NCBI RefSeq assembly: GCF_036226505.1
Contig: NZ_CP108484.1
Span: 2,666,001 to 2,730,000 of the forward strand
From: Kitasatospora sp. NBC_01246
GTDB taxonomy: Bacteria > Actinomycetota > Actinomycetes > Streptomycetales > Streptomycetaceae
Length of the DNA: 64,000 nt
Reading direction: 5' to 3'
Shown here: positions 35,629-44,187 of the stretch, piece after piece
Layout: each line of letters starts with the position of its first letter
Position numbering within the stretch: position 1 is the first letter of the stretch
The notes under the pieces: model-generated
The model's database searches: none
Told to the model about the DNA's origin: nothing
What the model saw: the letters and a program-made list of their open reading frames with translations, nothing else
Program-made: the position numbers and the translations under genes

Positions 35629-36993
35629 TCAGCCCTCGCGCCGGGTGTCCGCGACGCAGCGGCCGCCCTCGTTGCGGTAGTTCCAGGCCGCGCCGTCCGT
35701 GACCAGCTCGCGGACGGCGGTCAGGAACCGGTCGATGTGCTCGTCCGGGGTACCCGCGCCGAAGCTGACCCGGATCGCGTTCAGGCTGCGCTCCCCCGGC
35801 AGCGACGCCTCCGGCGCACCGCACTCGGACGGCGCCACGTCCTCGTCGCCGAGCAGGGTGCGCACCAGCGGGTGCGCGCAGAACAGGCCGTCGCGCACCC
35901 CGATGCCGTACTCGGCGGAGAGCGCGGCCGAGAAGTGCGAGCTGTTCCAGCCCTGGACGACGAAGGAGAGCACGCCCACCCGGGCCGAGTCCGCGCCGAA
36001 CAGGTTCAGCACCCGCACCTGCGGGACCTCCGCCAGCCCGGCCTTCAGCCGGGCGATCAGCTGCCGCTCGCGGGCCTCCAGCGCGTCGAAGCCCGCCTCG
36101 GTCAGGGCCCGGCAGGCCGAGGCGATGGAGTAGACGCCGATCACGTTCGGCGAGCCGGCCTCGTGCCGGGCCGGGCCGGTGTGCCACTGCACGGCCACCG
36201 AGCCGTCGGCCTCCCGGGCGACCGTGCGGGTGGCGCCGCCGCCGGCCAGGTACGGCTCGGCCGCGTCCAGCCAGTCGGCCCGGCCGGCCAGCACCCCGGC
36301 GCCGAACGGCGCGTAGATCTTGTGGCCCGAGAAGGCGATCCAGTCCACGCCCAGCTCGCGCACCGAGACCCGGTGGTGCGGGGCGAGCTGCGCGGCGTCC
36401 AGCACCACCCGGGCGCCGTGCCGGTGGGCGGTCTCGGTGAGCTCGGCGACCGGCCAGAGCTCGCCGGTGACGTTCGAGGCGCCGGTGACGCAGAGCAGCT
36501 TGGGGCCCTCGGGGGCCTCGGCCAGCGCGGCGTCCAGCGCGGCGACGGCCTCGGCGTGCGAGCGCGGGGCGCGCAGGTAGGTGACGCTCAGCCCGGCGTG
36601 GCGCCAGGGCAGCAGCGAGGCGTGGTGCTCGGTCTCGAAGGCGAAGACCCGGGTGCCGGCCGGGACGGCGCCCGCCAGCAGGTTCAGCGAGTCGGTGGTG
36701 GCCCGGGTGAAGACCACCTGGTCGCCCTCGCGCAGGTCGAGGAAGTCCGCGACGGTGCGGCGGCTCTGCTCGAAGAGGTCGGTGGAGAGCTGGGAGAGGT
36801 AGCCGGCGCCCCGGTGCACGCTGCCGTAGTAGGGGGCGTAGGCGGCGACGTCGTCCCAGACCCGCTGCAGCGCCGGGGAGCTGGCGGCGTAGTCGAGCGC
36901 GGCGTAGGTGACCTTGTCACCGTTGACCAGCGGGACCTCGACGTCGTGGCCGAGGACGGGGAGCGGGGCGCAGATCTCGGTGGCGACGGACAT
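35629..36993 (-). CDS. Class V aminotransferase / cysteine-desulfurase-like enzyme
   Basis: PLP enzyme of 454 residues. Key blocks are LDYAASSPALQRVWDDV, VVFTRATTDSLNLLAG, the HH of FETEHHASLLPWR, VLDAAQLAPH and the Schiff-base Lys225 in FSGHKIYAPFGAGVL. The C-terminal region carries FCAHPLVRTLLG and the uncommon SFGAGTPDEHID ending. It looks like a NifS/SufS relative, but the desulfurase loop Cys is not clear. A SAM-IV riboswitch and a good promoter precede it, so it is tied to sulfur amino-acid metabolism; the exact reaction is unknown. Confidence 0.88.
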   Translation of the reverse strand: MSVATEICAPLPVLGHDVEVPLVNGDKVTYAALDYAASSPALQRVWDDVAAYAPYYGSVHRGAGYLSQLSTDLFEQSRRTVADFLDLREGDQVVFTRATTDSLNLLAGAVPAGTRVFAFETEHHASLLPWRHAGLSVTYLRAPRSHAEAVAALDAALAEAPEGPKLLCVTGASNVTGELWPVAELTETAHRHGARVVLDAAQLAPHHRVSVRELGVDWIAFSGHKIYAPFGAGVLAGRADWLDAAEPYLAGGGATRTVAREADGSVAVQWHTGPARHEAGSPNVIGVYSIASACRALTEAGFDALEARERQLIARLKAGLAEVPQVRVLNLFGADSARVGVLSFVVQGWNSSHFSAALSAEYGIGVRDGLFCAHPLVRTLLGDEDVAPSECGAPEASLPGERSLNAIRVSFGAGTPDEHIDRFLTAVRELVTDGAAWNYRNEGGRCVADTRREG

Positions 36994-37034
36994 GGGGGTG
37001 CACTCCTTCGACGGGTAAGGACCCCGGAGGTGCG

Positions 37035-37162
37035 TGTCAGCCGGCGTCCGCGCTTGTCACGCGGACGGTTCGCCGCGAGACCCGGTCCTCACCCAGGGCA
37101 CCCCGCCACGGACGGAGGGTTGCCGGACAGCCAGCTGGGGCTTGACGCTGTCACTCATGACC
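37035..37162 (-). promoter_or_regulatory. SAM-IV riboswitch
   Basis: Minus-strand leader reads GGTCATGAGTGACAGCGTCA, then AGCCCCAGCTGGCTGTCCGG, CAACCCTCC, GGCGGGGTGCCCTGGGTGAG and GACC, closing a stem with the first GGTC. A further hairpin with GACAAGCGCGGACGCC follows, as in the SAM-IV class of actinomycetes. It controls the class V aminotransferase. Boundaries, especially the 3' one, are approximate. Confidence 0.9.
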
Positions 37163-37170
37163 TGGCGAAG

Positions 37171-37199
37171 ACTCTAGGTCGCGTCCGTCGAGTGGTCAA
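37171..37199 (-). promoter_or_regulatory. Promoter of the SAM-IV leader
   Basis: Minus-strand TTGACC (37199-37194), 17 bases, TAGAGT (37176-37171): close to the housekeeping consensus; transcription would start about where the riboswitch begins. Confidence 0.75.
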
Positions 37200-37267
37200 A
37201 CAGGGGTCCGCCATCCGGACAGCGGTCCACCGCCGGGGCCCGGCGACGCCACCGCCGGACGTGCGAA

Positions 37268-37299
37268 GGGCCCGCGGGGAGGCATCCCCCCGCGGGCCC
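37268..37299 (-). terminator. Terminator after trpD
   Basis: Stem GGGCCCGCGGGG (37268-37279) / CCCCGCGGGCCC (37288-37299), 11 bases after the trpD stop. Confidence 0.75.
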
Positions 37300-37309
37300 G
37301 ACCGCCGCT

Positions 37310-38386
37310 TCACACCCGGGTGGTGGCCTCGGACCAGCGCCGCAGCAGATCCTGCGCGGCGCCCGAGTCGATGGCCGCCGCGGCCCGCTCCATTCCGGCC
37401 GCCAGCTGCTCGGCGAGCGGCGCGTCGGTGAGGTCCAGCGCCACCAGCGCCGTCGCCGTGTTCATCAGGACGGCGTCCCGCACCGCCCCGCGCTCCCCGG
37501 CCAGCAGCCGGCGCGCGACGTCCGCGTTGAACGCCGGGTCCCCGCCGCGAAGCGCCTCGATGCCCACCAGCTGGACGCCGACGTCGCGCGGATCGAAGGA
37601 GGTCTCGGTGACCTCGCCGTCGCGCACGATCCAGACCCGGGAGGTGGTGGTGACGGTCAGCTCGTCCAGGCCGTCGTCGCCGCGGAAGACCAGCGCGGTG
37701 GACCCCCGGCGGGCCAGCACCCCGGCGATCAGCGAGGCCAGCCGGGTGTCGAAGCAGCCGATCGCGTGGGCGGTGACCTTGGCCGGGTTGGTCAGCGGGC
37801 CGAGGGTGTTGAAGGCGGTCGGCACCCCGAGGCCGCTGCGGGCCGGGGCGGTGTGCCGCATCGCGGGGTGGAACCTGGCCGCGAAGCAGAAGGTCAGTCC
37901 GACCTCCTCGGCCACCTCGGCGACCCGCCGGGCCGAGAGGTCCAGATTGACGCCGAGCTTCTCCAGCACGTCCGAGGAGCCGCTCGCCGAGGAGGCCGCC
38001 CGGTTGCCGTGCTTGACCACCTTGGCACCGGCCGCCGCGGCGACGATCGCCGACATGGTCGAGATGTTGACGGTCTTCGCCCGGTCGCCGCCGGTGCCCA
38101 CGATGTCGACCGCCGGGCCGGGGATGGAGAGCGGTTCGGCGTGCGCGTACATCGAGTCCACCAGGCCGACGATCTCGTCCACCGTCTCGCCCTTGGCCCG
38201 CAGGGCGACCATGAAGCCGGCCATCTGCACCGCGGAGGCCTCGCCGCTCATGATCCGGTCCATCGCCCAGGCGGTGTCCGCCCGGTCGAGGTCCTCGCCC
38301 CGCAGCAGCGCCGACAGGATGTCCGGCCAGGTGCGGACCACCTGCACGGGGTCCTTGCCGCCGTTCGCAGGGTTCACGTTCACCAT
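37310..38386 (-). CDS. trpD: Anthranilate phosphoribosyltransferase
   Basis: Enzyme of 358 residues joining anthranilate to PRPP in the second committed step to tryptophan. PRPP site: [17 protein letters not shown]; anthranilate site: [20 protein letters not shown]; also [16 protein letters not shown] and [14 protein letters not shown] 38386 is the start. It is monocistronic, 25 kb away from the fused anthranilate synthase, and no leader peptide or attenuator is visible upstream of it. The same position next to the respiratory operon is found in mycobacteria (Rv2192c). Confidence 0.97.
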   Translation of the reverse strand: MVNVNPANGGKDPVQVVRTWPDILSALLRGEDLDRADTAWAMDRIMSGEASAVQMAGFMVALRAKGETVDEIVGLVDSMYAHAEPLSIPGPAVDIVGTGGDRAKTVNISTMSAIVAAAAGAKVVKHGNRAASSASGSSDVLEKLGVNLDLSARRVAEVAEEVGLTFCFAARFHPAMRHTAPARSGLGVPTAFNTLGPLTNPAKVTAHAIGCFDTRLASLIAGVLARRGSTALVFRGDDGLDELTVTTTSRVWIVRDGEVTETSFDPRDVGVQLVGIEALRGGDPAFNADVARRLLAGERGAVRDAVLMNTATALVALDLTDAPLAEQLAAGMERAAAAIDSGAAQDLLRRWSEATTRV

Positions 38387-38508
38387 GGCTGACTCCAGCT
38401 CTTGTCGGTTCCCCGAGGGGTTCTCCGTAAGGATGGAGCCAGCCTATCGAGCGGCGGGACGCCTCCGCCCCGCCGTCGCCTTCACTTCTCTCCCACTGAG
38501 ACGCGGTC

Positions 38509-38934
38509 CTACCGGGCGGCCGGGGCCCGCTTCGCCAGCCGGGCCCGGAGCAGCGTGGCGGCCGCCTCGGCCAGCGCCACCGGGTCCACCGGGTGGGAGA
38601 TGGCCGCGTCGGCCCGGCTCCAGGCGGCCAGCCAGGAGTCCTGCGGCCGGCCGATCACCACCAGCACCGGCGGGCAGCCGTAGATCTCGTCCTTCAACTG
38701 CCGGGCGAGCCCGAGGCCGCCGGCCGGGACCGCCTCGCCGTCCAGCACGCAGAGGTCCACGCCCCCCTTCTCCAGTGCCTTCAGCACCGCGGGGGTCGTC
38801 GCGCACTCCAGGTAGGTCAGCTCCGGCAGATCCTCCGCGGGCCGGCGGCCCAGGGCCGTCAGCACCTGCTCGCGGGTGTTGCGGTCGTGGCTGTAGACGA
38901 GAACGGTCAGCGTCTCGTCGGTGGTGTACGCCAT
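38509..38934 (-). CDS. Stand-alone atypical receiver-domain protein
   Basis: Protein of 141 residues resembling a response-regulator receiver with no output domain. Strand 1 is LTVLVYSHDRNTREQV and the phosphoacceptor-type Asp lies in VDLCVLDGEAVPAGG, but the usual acidic pair is reduced to HD and the invariant Lys-Pro is replaced by SHPVDP. Phosphorylation is therefore doubtful; it may be a phospho-independent interaction module. ATG 38934 follows GGGAGCAGGG. It is divergent from ctaE-qcrCAB and upstream of trpD, a conserved place in Streptomyces. Confidence 0.8.
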   Translation of the reverse strand: MAYTTDETLTVLVYSHDRNTREQVLTALGRRPAEDLPELTYLECATTPAVLKALEKGGVDLCVLDGEAVPAGGLGLARQLKDEIYGCPPVLVVIGRPQDSWLAAWSRADAAISHPVDPVALAEAAATLLRARLAKRAPAAR

Positions 38935-39329
38935 GGGCCCTGCTCCCTCAAGTGTGATCCGGACCACGTTCGTCTCAACCCGGATGCTACTCCCGATCAC
39001 CGCCCGCCGAGCCACTCCCGCACGATCCGTCTCAAGCCGCCGCGCCCACGACTCACCCGCCCGGAGGACAGGCCGTCACCCCCGCAGTCGCGGTCCACCC
39101 GTACGGCCGACCCGAGGGCCTTTCCCTTACTCCCGGCGGACCCCGAAGGAGTGGAGCGACACGCTGGGCATCAGGGTCGAAGATGCCTTCGAAGAACCGT
39201 CAGAAAAGGGACACGCCCCTGCTCAGCCGCCATCCGGGCGTCCCGGCGGGCCCCACCGGGGCATACCGCACGCACCGGACACTCCGAGGGACACCCCCCG
39301 GCGTGAAGACGGAATAAGGGACCGACATA
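38935..39329. other. Divergent intergenic region before ctaE
   Basis: 395 bases without a credible gene. A -10-like TAGCAT (38989-38984, minus) could serve the receiver gene. An inverted repeat TCGAAG-ATGC-CTTCGA (39177-39192) lies 138 bases before ctaE. AAGGG-type purines precede the ctaE ATG. I see no clear -35/-10 pair for the respiratory operon. Confidence 0.4.
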
Positions 39330-39950
39330 ATGTCCGTCGTGGCGACAGCAACAGCAGTAGAAACCGGGCACGCGCACGGATCGGTCAACCGGCCGAACAT
39401 GGTCAGCGTCGGAACGATCGTCTGGCTCAGTTCCGAGTTGATGTTCTTCGCGGCCCTCTTCGCGATGTACTTCACGCTCCGCTCCGTCAAGGGAGCCGAG
39501 TTCTGGAGCGAGAAGGCGCACGCCCTCAACGTGCCCTTCTCCTCGGTCAACACCACGATCCTGGTGCTCTCCTCTCTCACCTGCCAGCTCGGCGTGTTCG
39601 CTGCCGAGCGCGGGGACGTGAAGAAGCTCCGCTCGTGGTTCGTCATCACCTTCGTGATGGGCGCGATCTTCATCGGCGGCCAGATCTTCGAGTACACCGA
39701 GCTGGTCAAGAAGGACGGCCTCTCGCTGTCCTCCGACCCGTACGGCACGGTGTTCTACCTGACCACCGGCTTCCACGGTATGCACGTGACGGGTGGTCTG
39801 ATCGCCTTCCTGCTGGTCCTCGGACGGACGTACGCAGCCAAGCGCTTCACGCACGAGCAGGCCACCGCCGCCATCGTGGTGTCGTACTACTGGCACTTCG
39901 TCGACGTCGTGTGGATCGGCCTGTTCGCGACCATCTACCTGATCAAGTAA
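39330..39950 (+). CDS. ctaE: Cytochrome c oxidase subunit III
   Basis: Membrane protein of 206 residues with five helices, the usual actinobacterial length. Landmarks: [40 protein letters not shown] and [19 protein letters not shown]. It is part of the aa3 terminal oxidase within the bcc-aa3 supercomplex. It leads the ctaE-qcrCAB cluster, with a 187-base gap to qcrC that might hold an additional promoter. Start ATG 39330 follows GGAATAAGGG. Confidence 0.97.
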   Translation: MSVVATATAVETGHAHGSVNRPNMVSVGTIVWLSSELMFFAALFAMYFTLRSVKGAEFWSEKAHALNVPFSSVNTTILVLSSLTCQLGVFAAERGDVKKLRSWFVITFVMGAIFIGGQIFEYTELVKKDGLSLSSDPYGTVFYLTTGFHGMHVTGGLIAFLLVLGRTYAAKRFTHEQATAAIVVSYYWHFVDVVWIGLFATIYLIK

Positions 39951-40137
39951 CCAGCTGATCAGGTCGCTGGCCACCGGCTCCGGGTCCCGCCCTCACCGGC
40001 GACGGCCCGATTTGCCGGTGCCTACGCTCCCAACCGACCGACCGCGCGCGCAGCCCTAGACAGGCAGCCTCGTGCCGGCCAGACCGGCCGCCGGGTGCAC
40101 CCACCAGTCGACCAGATCCTGACACCGGGGTTATTCC

Positions 40138-40947
40138 GTGAAAAAGCTCTCCGCACGACGGCGCCACCCATTGGCGGCGCTGGTCGTCCTACTTCTCGCC
40201 CTGGCGGCAACCGGGGGGCTGTACGCCGCGTTCGCGCCCGCCGACAAGGCGCAGGCCGACGTCGCCGCGCAGTCGCTCGCGATCGATGAGGGCAAGAAGC
40301 TCTTCGCCGTGGGCTGCTCCTCCTGCCACGGCCTGAACGGCCAGGGCAGCAGCGACGGTCCGAGCCTGGTCGGCGTCGGCTCAGCCGCGGTCGACTTCCA
40401 GGTCGGCACCGGCCGCATGCCGGCCCAGCAGCCCGGCGCCCAGGTGCCGAGCAAGAAGAACATCTACTCGCAGGCGGAGATCGACCAGCTCGCCGCCTTC
40501 GTGGCTTCGCTCGGCCCCGGCCCGGTCATCCCGACCGAGGAGCAGTACACCTCGACCAACCCCGAGGACCTCTCCAAGGGTGGCGAGCTGTTCCGCACCA
40601 ACTGCGCCCAGTGCCACAACTTCGCCGGCCAGGGCGGTGCCCTGACCCAGGGCAAGTACGCCCCGTCGCTGGAGGGAGTGGACGCCAAGCACATCTACGA
40701 GGCCATGCAGACCGGCCCGCAGAACATGCCGTCGTTCCCGGACACCACCATGCCCGAGGAGCAGAAGAAGCAGATCGTGGCCTTCGTCCGCCACACCACC
40801 AACGATGAGCCGAACCCCGGCGGTCTCACGCTCGGCAGCCTCGGTCCGGTGACCGAGGGCCTGTTCGGCTGGATCTTCGGTCTCGGCACGCTCATCGCGG
40901 TCGCGATCTGGGTCGCCGCCCACACCACCAAGGCCAAGAAGTCATGA
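40138..40947 (+). CDS. qcrC: Di-haem cytochrome c subunit of the bcc complex
   Basis: Protein of 269 residues. An N-terminal signal-anchor (PLAALVVLLLALAATGGLYA) is followed by two c-type haem domains with GCSSCHG (Cys60, Cys63, His64) and NCAQCHN (Cys156, Cys159, His160) and a C-terminal anchor helix (FGLGTLIAVAIWVAA). The second haem replaces the missing soluble cytochrome c by passing electrons directly to the aa3 oxidase. GTG 40138 is the start. It overlaps qcrA by four bases (ATGA). Confidence 0.97.
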   Translation: MKKLSARRRHPLAALVVLLLALAATGGLYAAFAPADKAQADVAAQSLAIDEGKKLFAVGCSSCHGLNGQGSSDGPSLVGVGSAAVDFQVGTGRMPAQQPGAQVPSKKNIYSQAEIDQLAAFVASLGPGPVIPTEEQYTSTNPEDLSKGGELFRTNCAQCHNFAGQGGALTQGKYAPSLEGVDAKHIYEAMQTGPQNMPSFPDTTMPEEQKKQIVAFVRHTTNDEPNPGGLTLGSLGPVTEGLFGWIFGLGTLIAVAIWVAAHTTKAKKS

Positions 40948-42014
40948 GCCACGACATGTCAGAAGAGAAGCTCCCGGAGTCACACGGCTCCGCCGGACAC
41001 CACGAGGTGGCCGCCCACGGCGATCCGTTCGCCGACCCGGGCCTGCCGGCCCACCAACCGCGTCGCACCGACATCGACGAGCGGGCCGCCCAGCGGGCCG
41101 AGCGCCAGGTCTCGCTGATGTTCGTGGTCTCGATGCTCGCCACCGTGGGCTTCATCGCCTCCTACGTGGCCATCGACCCGGACAAGATCGTCTACATCTT
41201 CCCGCTGGGCCACGTCAGCGCGCTGAACTTCGCGCTGGGCATGACCCTGGGCGTCGCGCTGTTCTGCATCGGCGCGGGTGCGGTCCACTGGGCCCGCACC
41301 CTGATGTCGGACCACGAGATCCCGGCCGAGCGTCACCCGATCGAGGCCGACGACGAGGTCCGCGCGGACGTCATCGAGCAGTTCAGGACCGGCGCCGCCG
41401 AGTCCGGCTTCGGCCGCCGCAAGATGATCCGCAACACCCTCATCGGTTCGATGGCCCTGGTGCCGCTGTCCGGCGTCGTGCTGCTGCGCGACCTGGGCCC
41501 GCTGCCCGAGGACAAGCTGGAGCACACCGGCTGGCGCGAGGCCACCGATGTGAAGCCGCTGCAGCTGATCAACATGAACACCAACCAGCCGATGAAGGCC
41601 GAGGACGTCATCGTCGGCTCGCTGACCTTCGCCATGCCGGAGGGTCTCAGCACGCACGACGAGGACTTCCAGCAGCAGATCGCCAAGGACGCCCTGATGC
41701 TGGTGCGCATCGCACCGGAGGACATCAAGGACACCGAGTCCCGGGAGAAGGGCTTCGAGGGCATCCTCGCCTACTCCAAGATCTGCACCCACGTCGGCTG
41801 CCCGATCAGCCTGTACGAGCAGCAGACCCACCACGCGCTCTGCCCCTGCCACCAGTCGACCTTCGACCTGGCGGACGGCGCGCGCGTCATCTTCGGCCCG
41901 GCCGGCCACCCGCTGCCGCAGCTGAAGATCACCACTGACGAGAAGGGCTTCCTGGTCGCCACCGGCGACTTCGACGAGCCCGTCGGCCCGAGCTACTGGG
42001 AGCGTGCTCGATGA
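40944..42014 (+). CDS. qcrA: Rieske iron-sulfur subunit of the bcc complex
   Basis: Protein of 356 residues. A His/acidic-rich N-terminus precedes three membrane helices (about 57-180), typical of actinobacteria. The C-terminal Rieske fold has CTHVGC (Cys281 and His283 as ligands, Cys286 in the disulfide) and CPCH (Cys300 ligand, Cys302 disulfide, His303 ligand). It accepts electrons from menaquinol. The ends overlap qcrC and qcrB by four bases each, so the three subunits are translationally coupled. Confidence 0.97.
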   Translation: MSHDMSEEKLPESHGSAGHHEVAAHGDPFADPGLPAHQPRRTDIDERAAQRAERQVSLMFVVSMLATVGFIASYVAIDPDKIVYIFPLGHVSALNFALGMTLGVALFCIGAGAVHWARTLMSDHEIPAERHPIEADDEVRADVIEQFRTGAAESGFGRRKMIRNTLIGSMALVPLSGVVLLRDLGPLPEDKLEHTGWREATDVKPLQLINMNTNQPMKAEDVIVGSLTFAMPEGLSTHDEDFQQQIAKDALMLVRIAPEDIKDTESREKGFEGILAYSKICTHVGCPISLYEQQTHHALCPCHQSTFDLADGARVIFGPAGHPLPQLKITTDEKGFLVATGDFDEPVGPSYWERAR

Positions 42015-43672
42015 GTAGCGCGAGCAGCACCACCTCCGGTGCCGCCAAGCCCGCCGGCAGCACGCGTGCCAAGCCCGCCAACAAGTGGGAGCAGGCTGCT
42101 GACTGGACGGACGGCCGGCTGGGGATCTACTCCCTCGCCAAGGCCAACCTGCGGAAGATCTTCCCGGACCACTGGTCCTTCATGCTGGGCGAGATCTGCC
42201 TCTACACCTTCGTCATCATCATCCTGACGGGCGTGTACCTGACGCTGTTCTTCAAGCCCAGCATGGGCGAGGTCATCTACGACGGCTCGTACATCCCGCT
42301 CAAGGGCATCCCGATGTCCGAGGCGTACGCGTCGACGGTGGACATCAGCTTCGAGGTCCGCGGCGGCCTGCTGGTCCGCCAGATCCACCACTGGGCCGCG
42401 CTGGTCTTCGTGGCCGCGATGCTCGTGCACATGATGCGCGTGTTCTTCACCGGCGCGTTCCGCAAGCCGCGTGAGATCAACTGGGTCTTCGGCTTCCTGC
42501 TGCTGGTCCTGGGCATGTTCGACGGCTTCTTCGGCTACTCGCTGCCCGACGACCTGCTCTCGGGCACCGGTATCCGCTTCATGGAAGGCGCGATCCTCGC
42601 CGTCCCGCTGGTGGGCACCTACATCCAGATGTTCCTGTTCGGCGGCGAGTTCCCCGGCCACGACATCGTGCCGCGGTTCTTCACCATCCACGTGCTGCTG
42701 ATCCCCGGCATCATGCTCGGCCTGCTGGTCGCGCACCTGATCCTGGTCTTCTACCACAAGCACACCCAGTGGGCGGGCCCGGGCAAGACCGAGAAGAACG
42801 TCGTCGGCATGCCGCTGATGCCGGTCTACATGGCCAAGGCCGGTGGCTTCTTCTTCCTGGTCTTCGGTCTCATCGCCGCCGTCTCGGCGATCGCCACGAT
42901 CAACCCGATCTGGGCGTACGGCCCGTACCGCCCCGACCAGGTGTCCACGGACGCCCAGCCGGACTGGTACATGGGCTTCTCCGAGGGCCTGATCCGCGTC
43001 ATGCCGGGCTGGGAGATCGGCCTGTGGGGCCACACCCTGAACCTGGGTGTCTTCGTCCCGCTGATGATCTTCCCGCTGGTCCTGGTCGCGATCGCGGTCT
43101 ACCCGTTCATCGAGTCCTGGGTCACCGGCGACAAGCGCGAGCACCACATCCTGGACCGCCCGCGCAACGCGCCGGTCCGCACCGCGCTGGGCGCCGCCTG
43201 GATCAGCCTGTACCTGGTGCTGCTGGTCGGTGGTGGCAACGACCTGTTCGCCACCCACCTGCACCTGTCGATCAACGACATCACGTACTTCGTCCGCGTG
43301 GGCTTCTTCGTGGTGCCGGTGCTGACCTTCATCGCCACCAAGCGCTGGTGCCTCGGCCTCCAGCGCCGGGACAAGGAGAAGGTGCTGCACGGCCGCGAGA
43401 CGGGCGTCATCAAGCGCCTGCCGCACGGCGAGTTCATCGAGGTGCACGCCCAGCTGCCGCAGGCCGACCTGCACAAGCTCACCTCGCACGAGCAGCCGCC
43501 CGTGTTCGAGCTGCCGGCCGAGACGGACGAGAACGGCGTGGCCGCCAAGGCCGGGCTGATCCCCCGTACCCGGGCGAAGCTCTCCCGCGGCTTCTACGGC
43601 GAGGGCAGCCGGATCCCGAAGCCGACCGCCGAGGAGCACCACGAGATCACCAGCGGCCACGGCCACCACTGA
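42011..43672 (+). CDS. qcrB: Cytochrome b subunit of the bcc complex
   Basis: Protein of 553 residues. The haem-bearing N-terminal helices include VRQIHHWAALVFVAAMLVHM, the Qo motif region GFFGYSLPDDLLSGTG and FTIHVLLIPG. The C-terminal part includes QPDWYMGFSEG. A long soluble tail rich in charge follows the membrane part and ends HHEITSGHGHH. It oxidises menaquinol in the bcc-aa3 supercomplex. It overlaps qcrA by four bases and is followed by a strong terminator. Confidence 0.97.
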   Translation: MSSASSTTSGAAKPAGSTRAKPANKWEQAADWTDGRLGIYSLAKANLRKIFPDHWSFMLGEICLYTFVIIILTGVYLTLFFKPSMGEVIYDGSYIPLKGIPMSEAYASTVDISFEVRGGLLVRQIHHWAALVFVAAMLVHMMRVFFTGAFRKPREINWVFGFLLLVLGMFDGFFGYSLPDDLLSGTGIRFMEGAILAVPLVGTYIQMFLFGGEFPGHDIVPRFFTIHVLLIPGIMLGLLVAHLILVFYHKHTQWAGPGKTEKNVVGMPLMPVYMAKAGGFFFLVFGLIAAVSAIATINPIWAYGPYRPDQVSTDAQPDWYMGFSEGLIRVMPGWEIGLWGHTLNLGVFVPLMIFPLVLVAIAVYPFIESWVTGDKREHHILDRPRNAPVRTALGAAWISLYLVLLVGGGNDLFATHLHLSINDITYFVRVGFFVVPVLTFIATKRWCLGLQRRDKEKVLHGRETGVIKRLPHGEFIEVHAQLPQADLHKLTSHEQPPVFELPAETDENGVAAKAGLIPRTRAKLSRGFYGEGSRIPKPTAEEHHEITSGHGHH

Positions 43673-43699
43673 TCCCGTACGCATCCCCCGCGTCACCCC

Positions 43700-43741
43700 C
43701 GAGGGCCGCCGACCAGAGTTCTTCCTGGTCGGCGGCCCTCG
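43700..43741 (+). terminator. Terminator of the ctaE-qcrCAB cluster
   Basis: Perfect 17-base stem (43700-43716 / 43725-43741) with an eight-base loop, 27 bases after qcrB, followed by GGCTTTC. Confidence 0.85.
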
Positions 43742-43775
43742 GGCTTTCCCGTCCGCCCCACCGTCTGGAGCCCCC

Positions 43776-44159
43776 GTGGAGCTGTCCGTCGACCCCGCCG
43801 CCGCCACGCCCCCGTACGAGCAGATCCGGGAGCAGATCGCCGAGCGCGCCCGCACCGGTGACCTGCCGACCGGGCTGCGGCTGCCCACCGTCCGGGCCCT
43901 GGCCGAGCAGCTCGGGCTGGCGGCCGGGACGGTGGCGCGGGCCTACCGCGAGCTGGAGACCGACGGGGTGGTGGAGACGCACGGCCGGCGCGGCACCCTG
44001 ATCGCCGCCACCGGGGACACCGCGCACCGGCTGGCCGCCGCCGCGGCCACCGAGTACGCCGAACGGGTCCGGCGGCTCGGCGTGCCGGAGGCGGACGCCC
44101 TGGCGGCCGTGGCGACGGCGCTGCGGCTGGCCCACCGGGAGCCCGGCCGGGAGGGCTGA
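43776..44159 (+). CDS. GntR-family regulator (YtrA/YhcF type)
   Basis: Regulator of 127 residues with a winged helix (PPYEQIREQIAERARTGDLP, RLPTVRALAEQLGLAAGTVA) and a short helical tail, typical of the YtrA subfamily that lacks a large ligand domain. Such proteins often control ABC transporters or envelope-stress genes, but none is adjacent here. The GTG start at 43776 has a poor ribosome binding site. It lies between the two respiratory clusters and could regulate them or be a solitary regulator. Confidence 0.87.
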   Translation: MELSVDPAAATPPYEQIREQIAERARTGDLPTGLRLPTVRALAEQLGLAAGTVARAYRELETDGVVETHGRRGTLIAATGDTAHRLAAAAATEYAERVRRLGVPEADALAAVATALRLAHREPGREG

Positions 44160-44187
44160 GCGGCCCGGGCCGGGGCCGGGAGGGGCG

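Noticed and set aside
40980..43888. Long minus-strand frames over qcrA and qcrB
   Set aside because: Asp/His/Arg/Val-rich shadows of membrane proteins; no recognisable domain.
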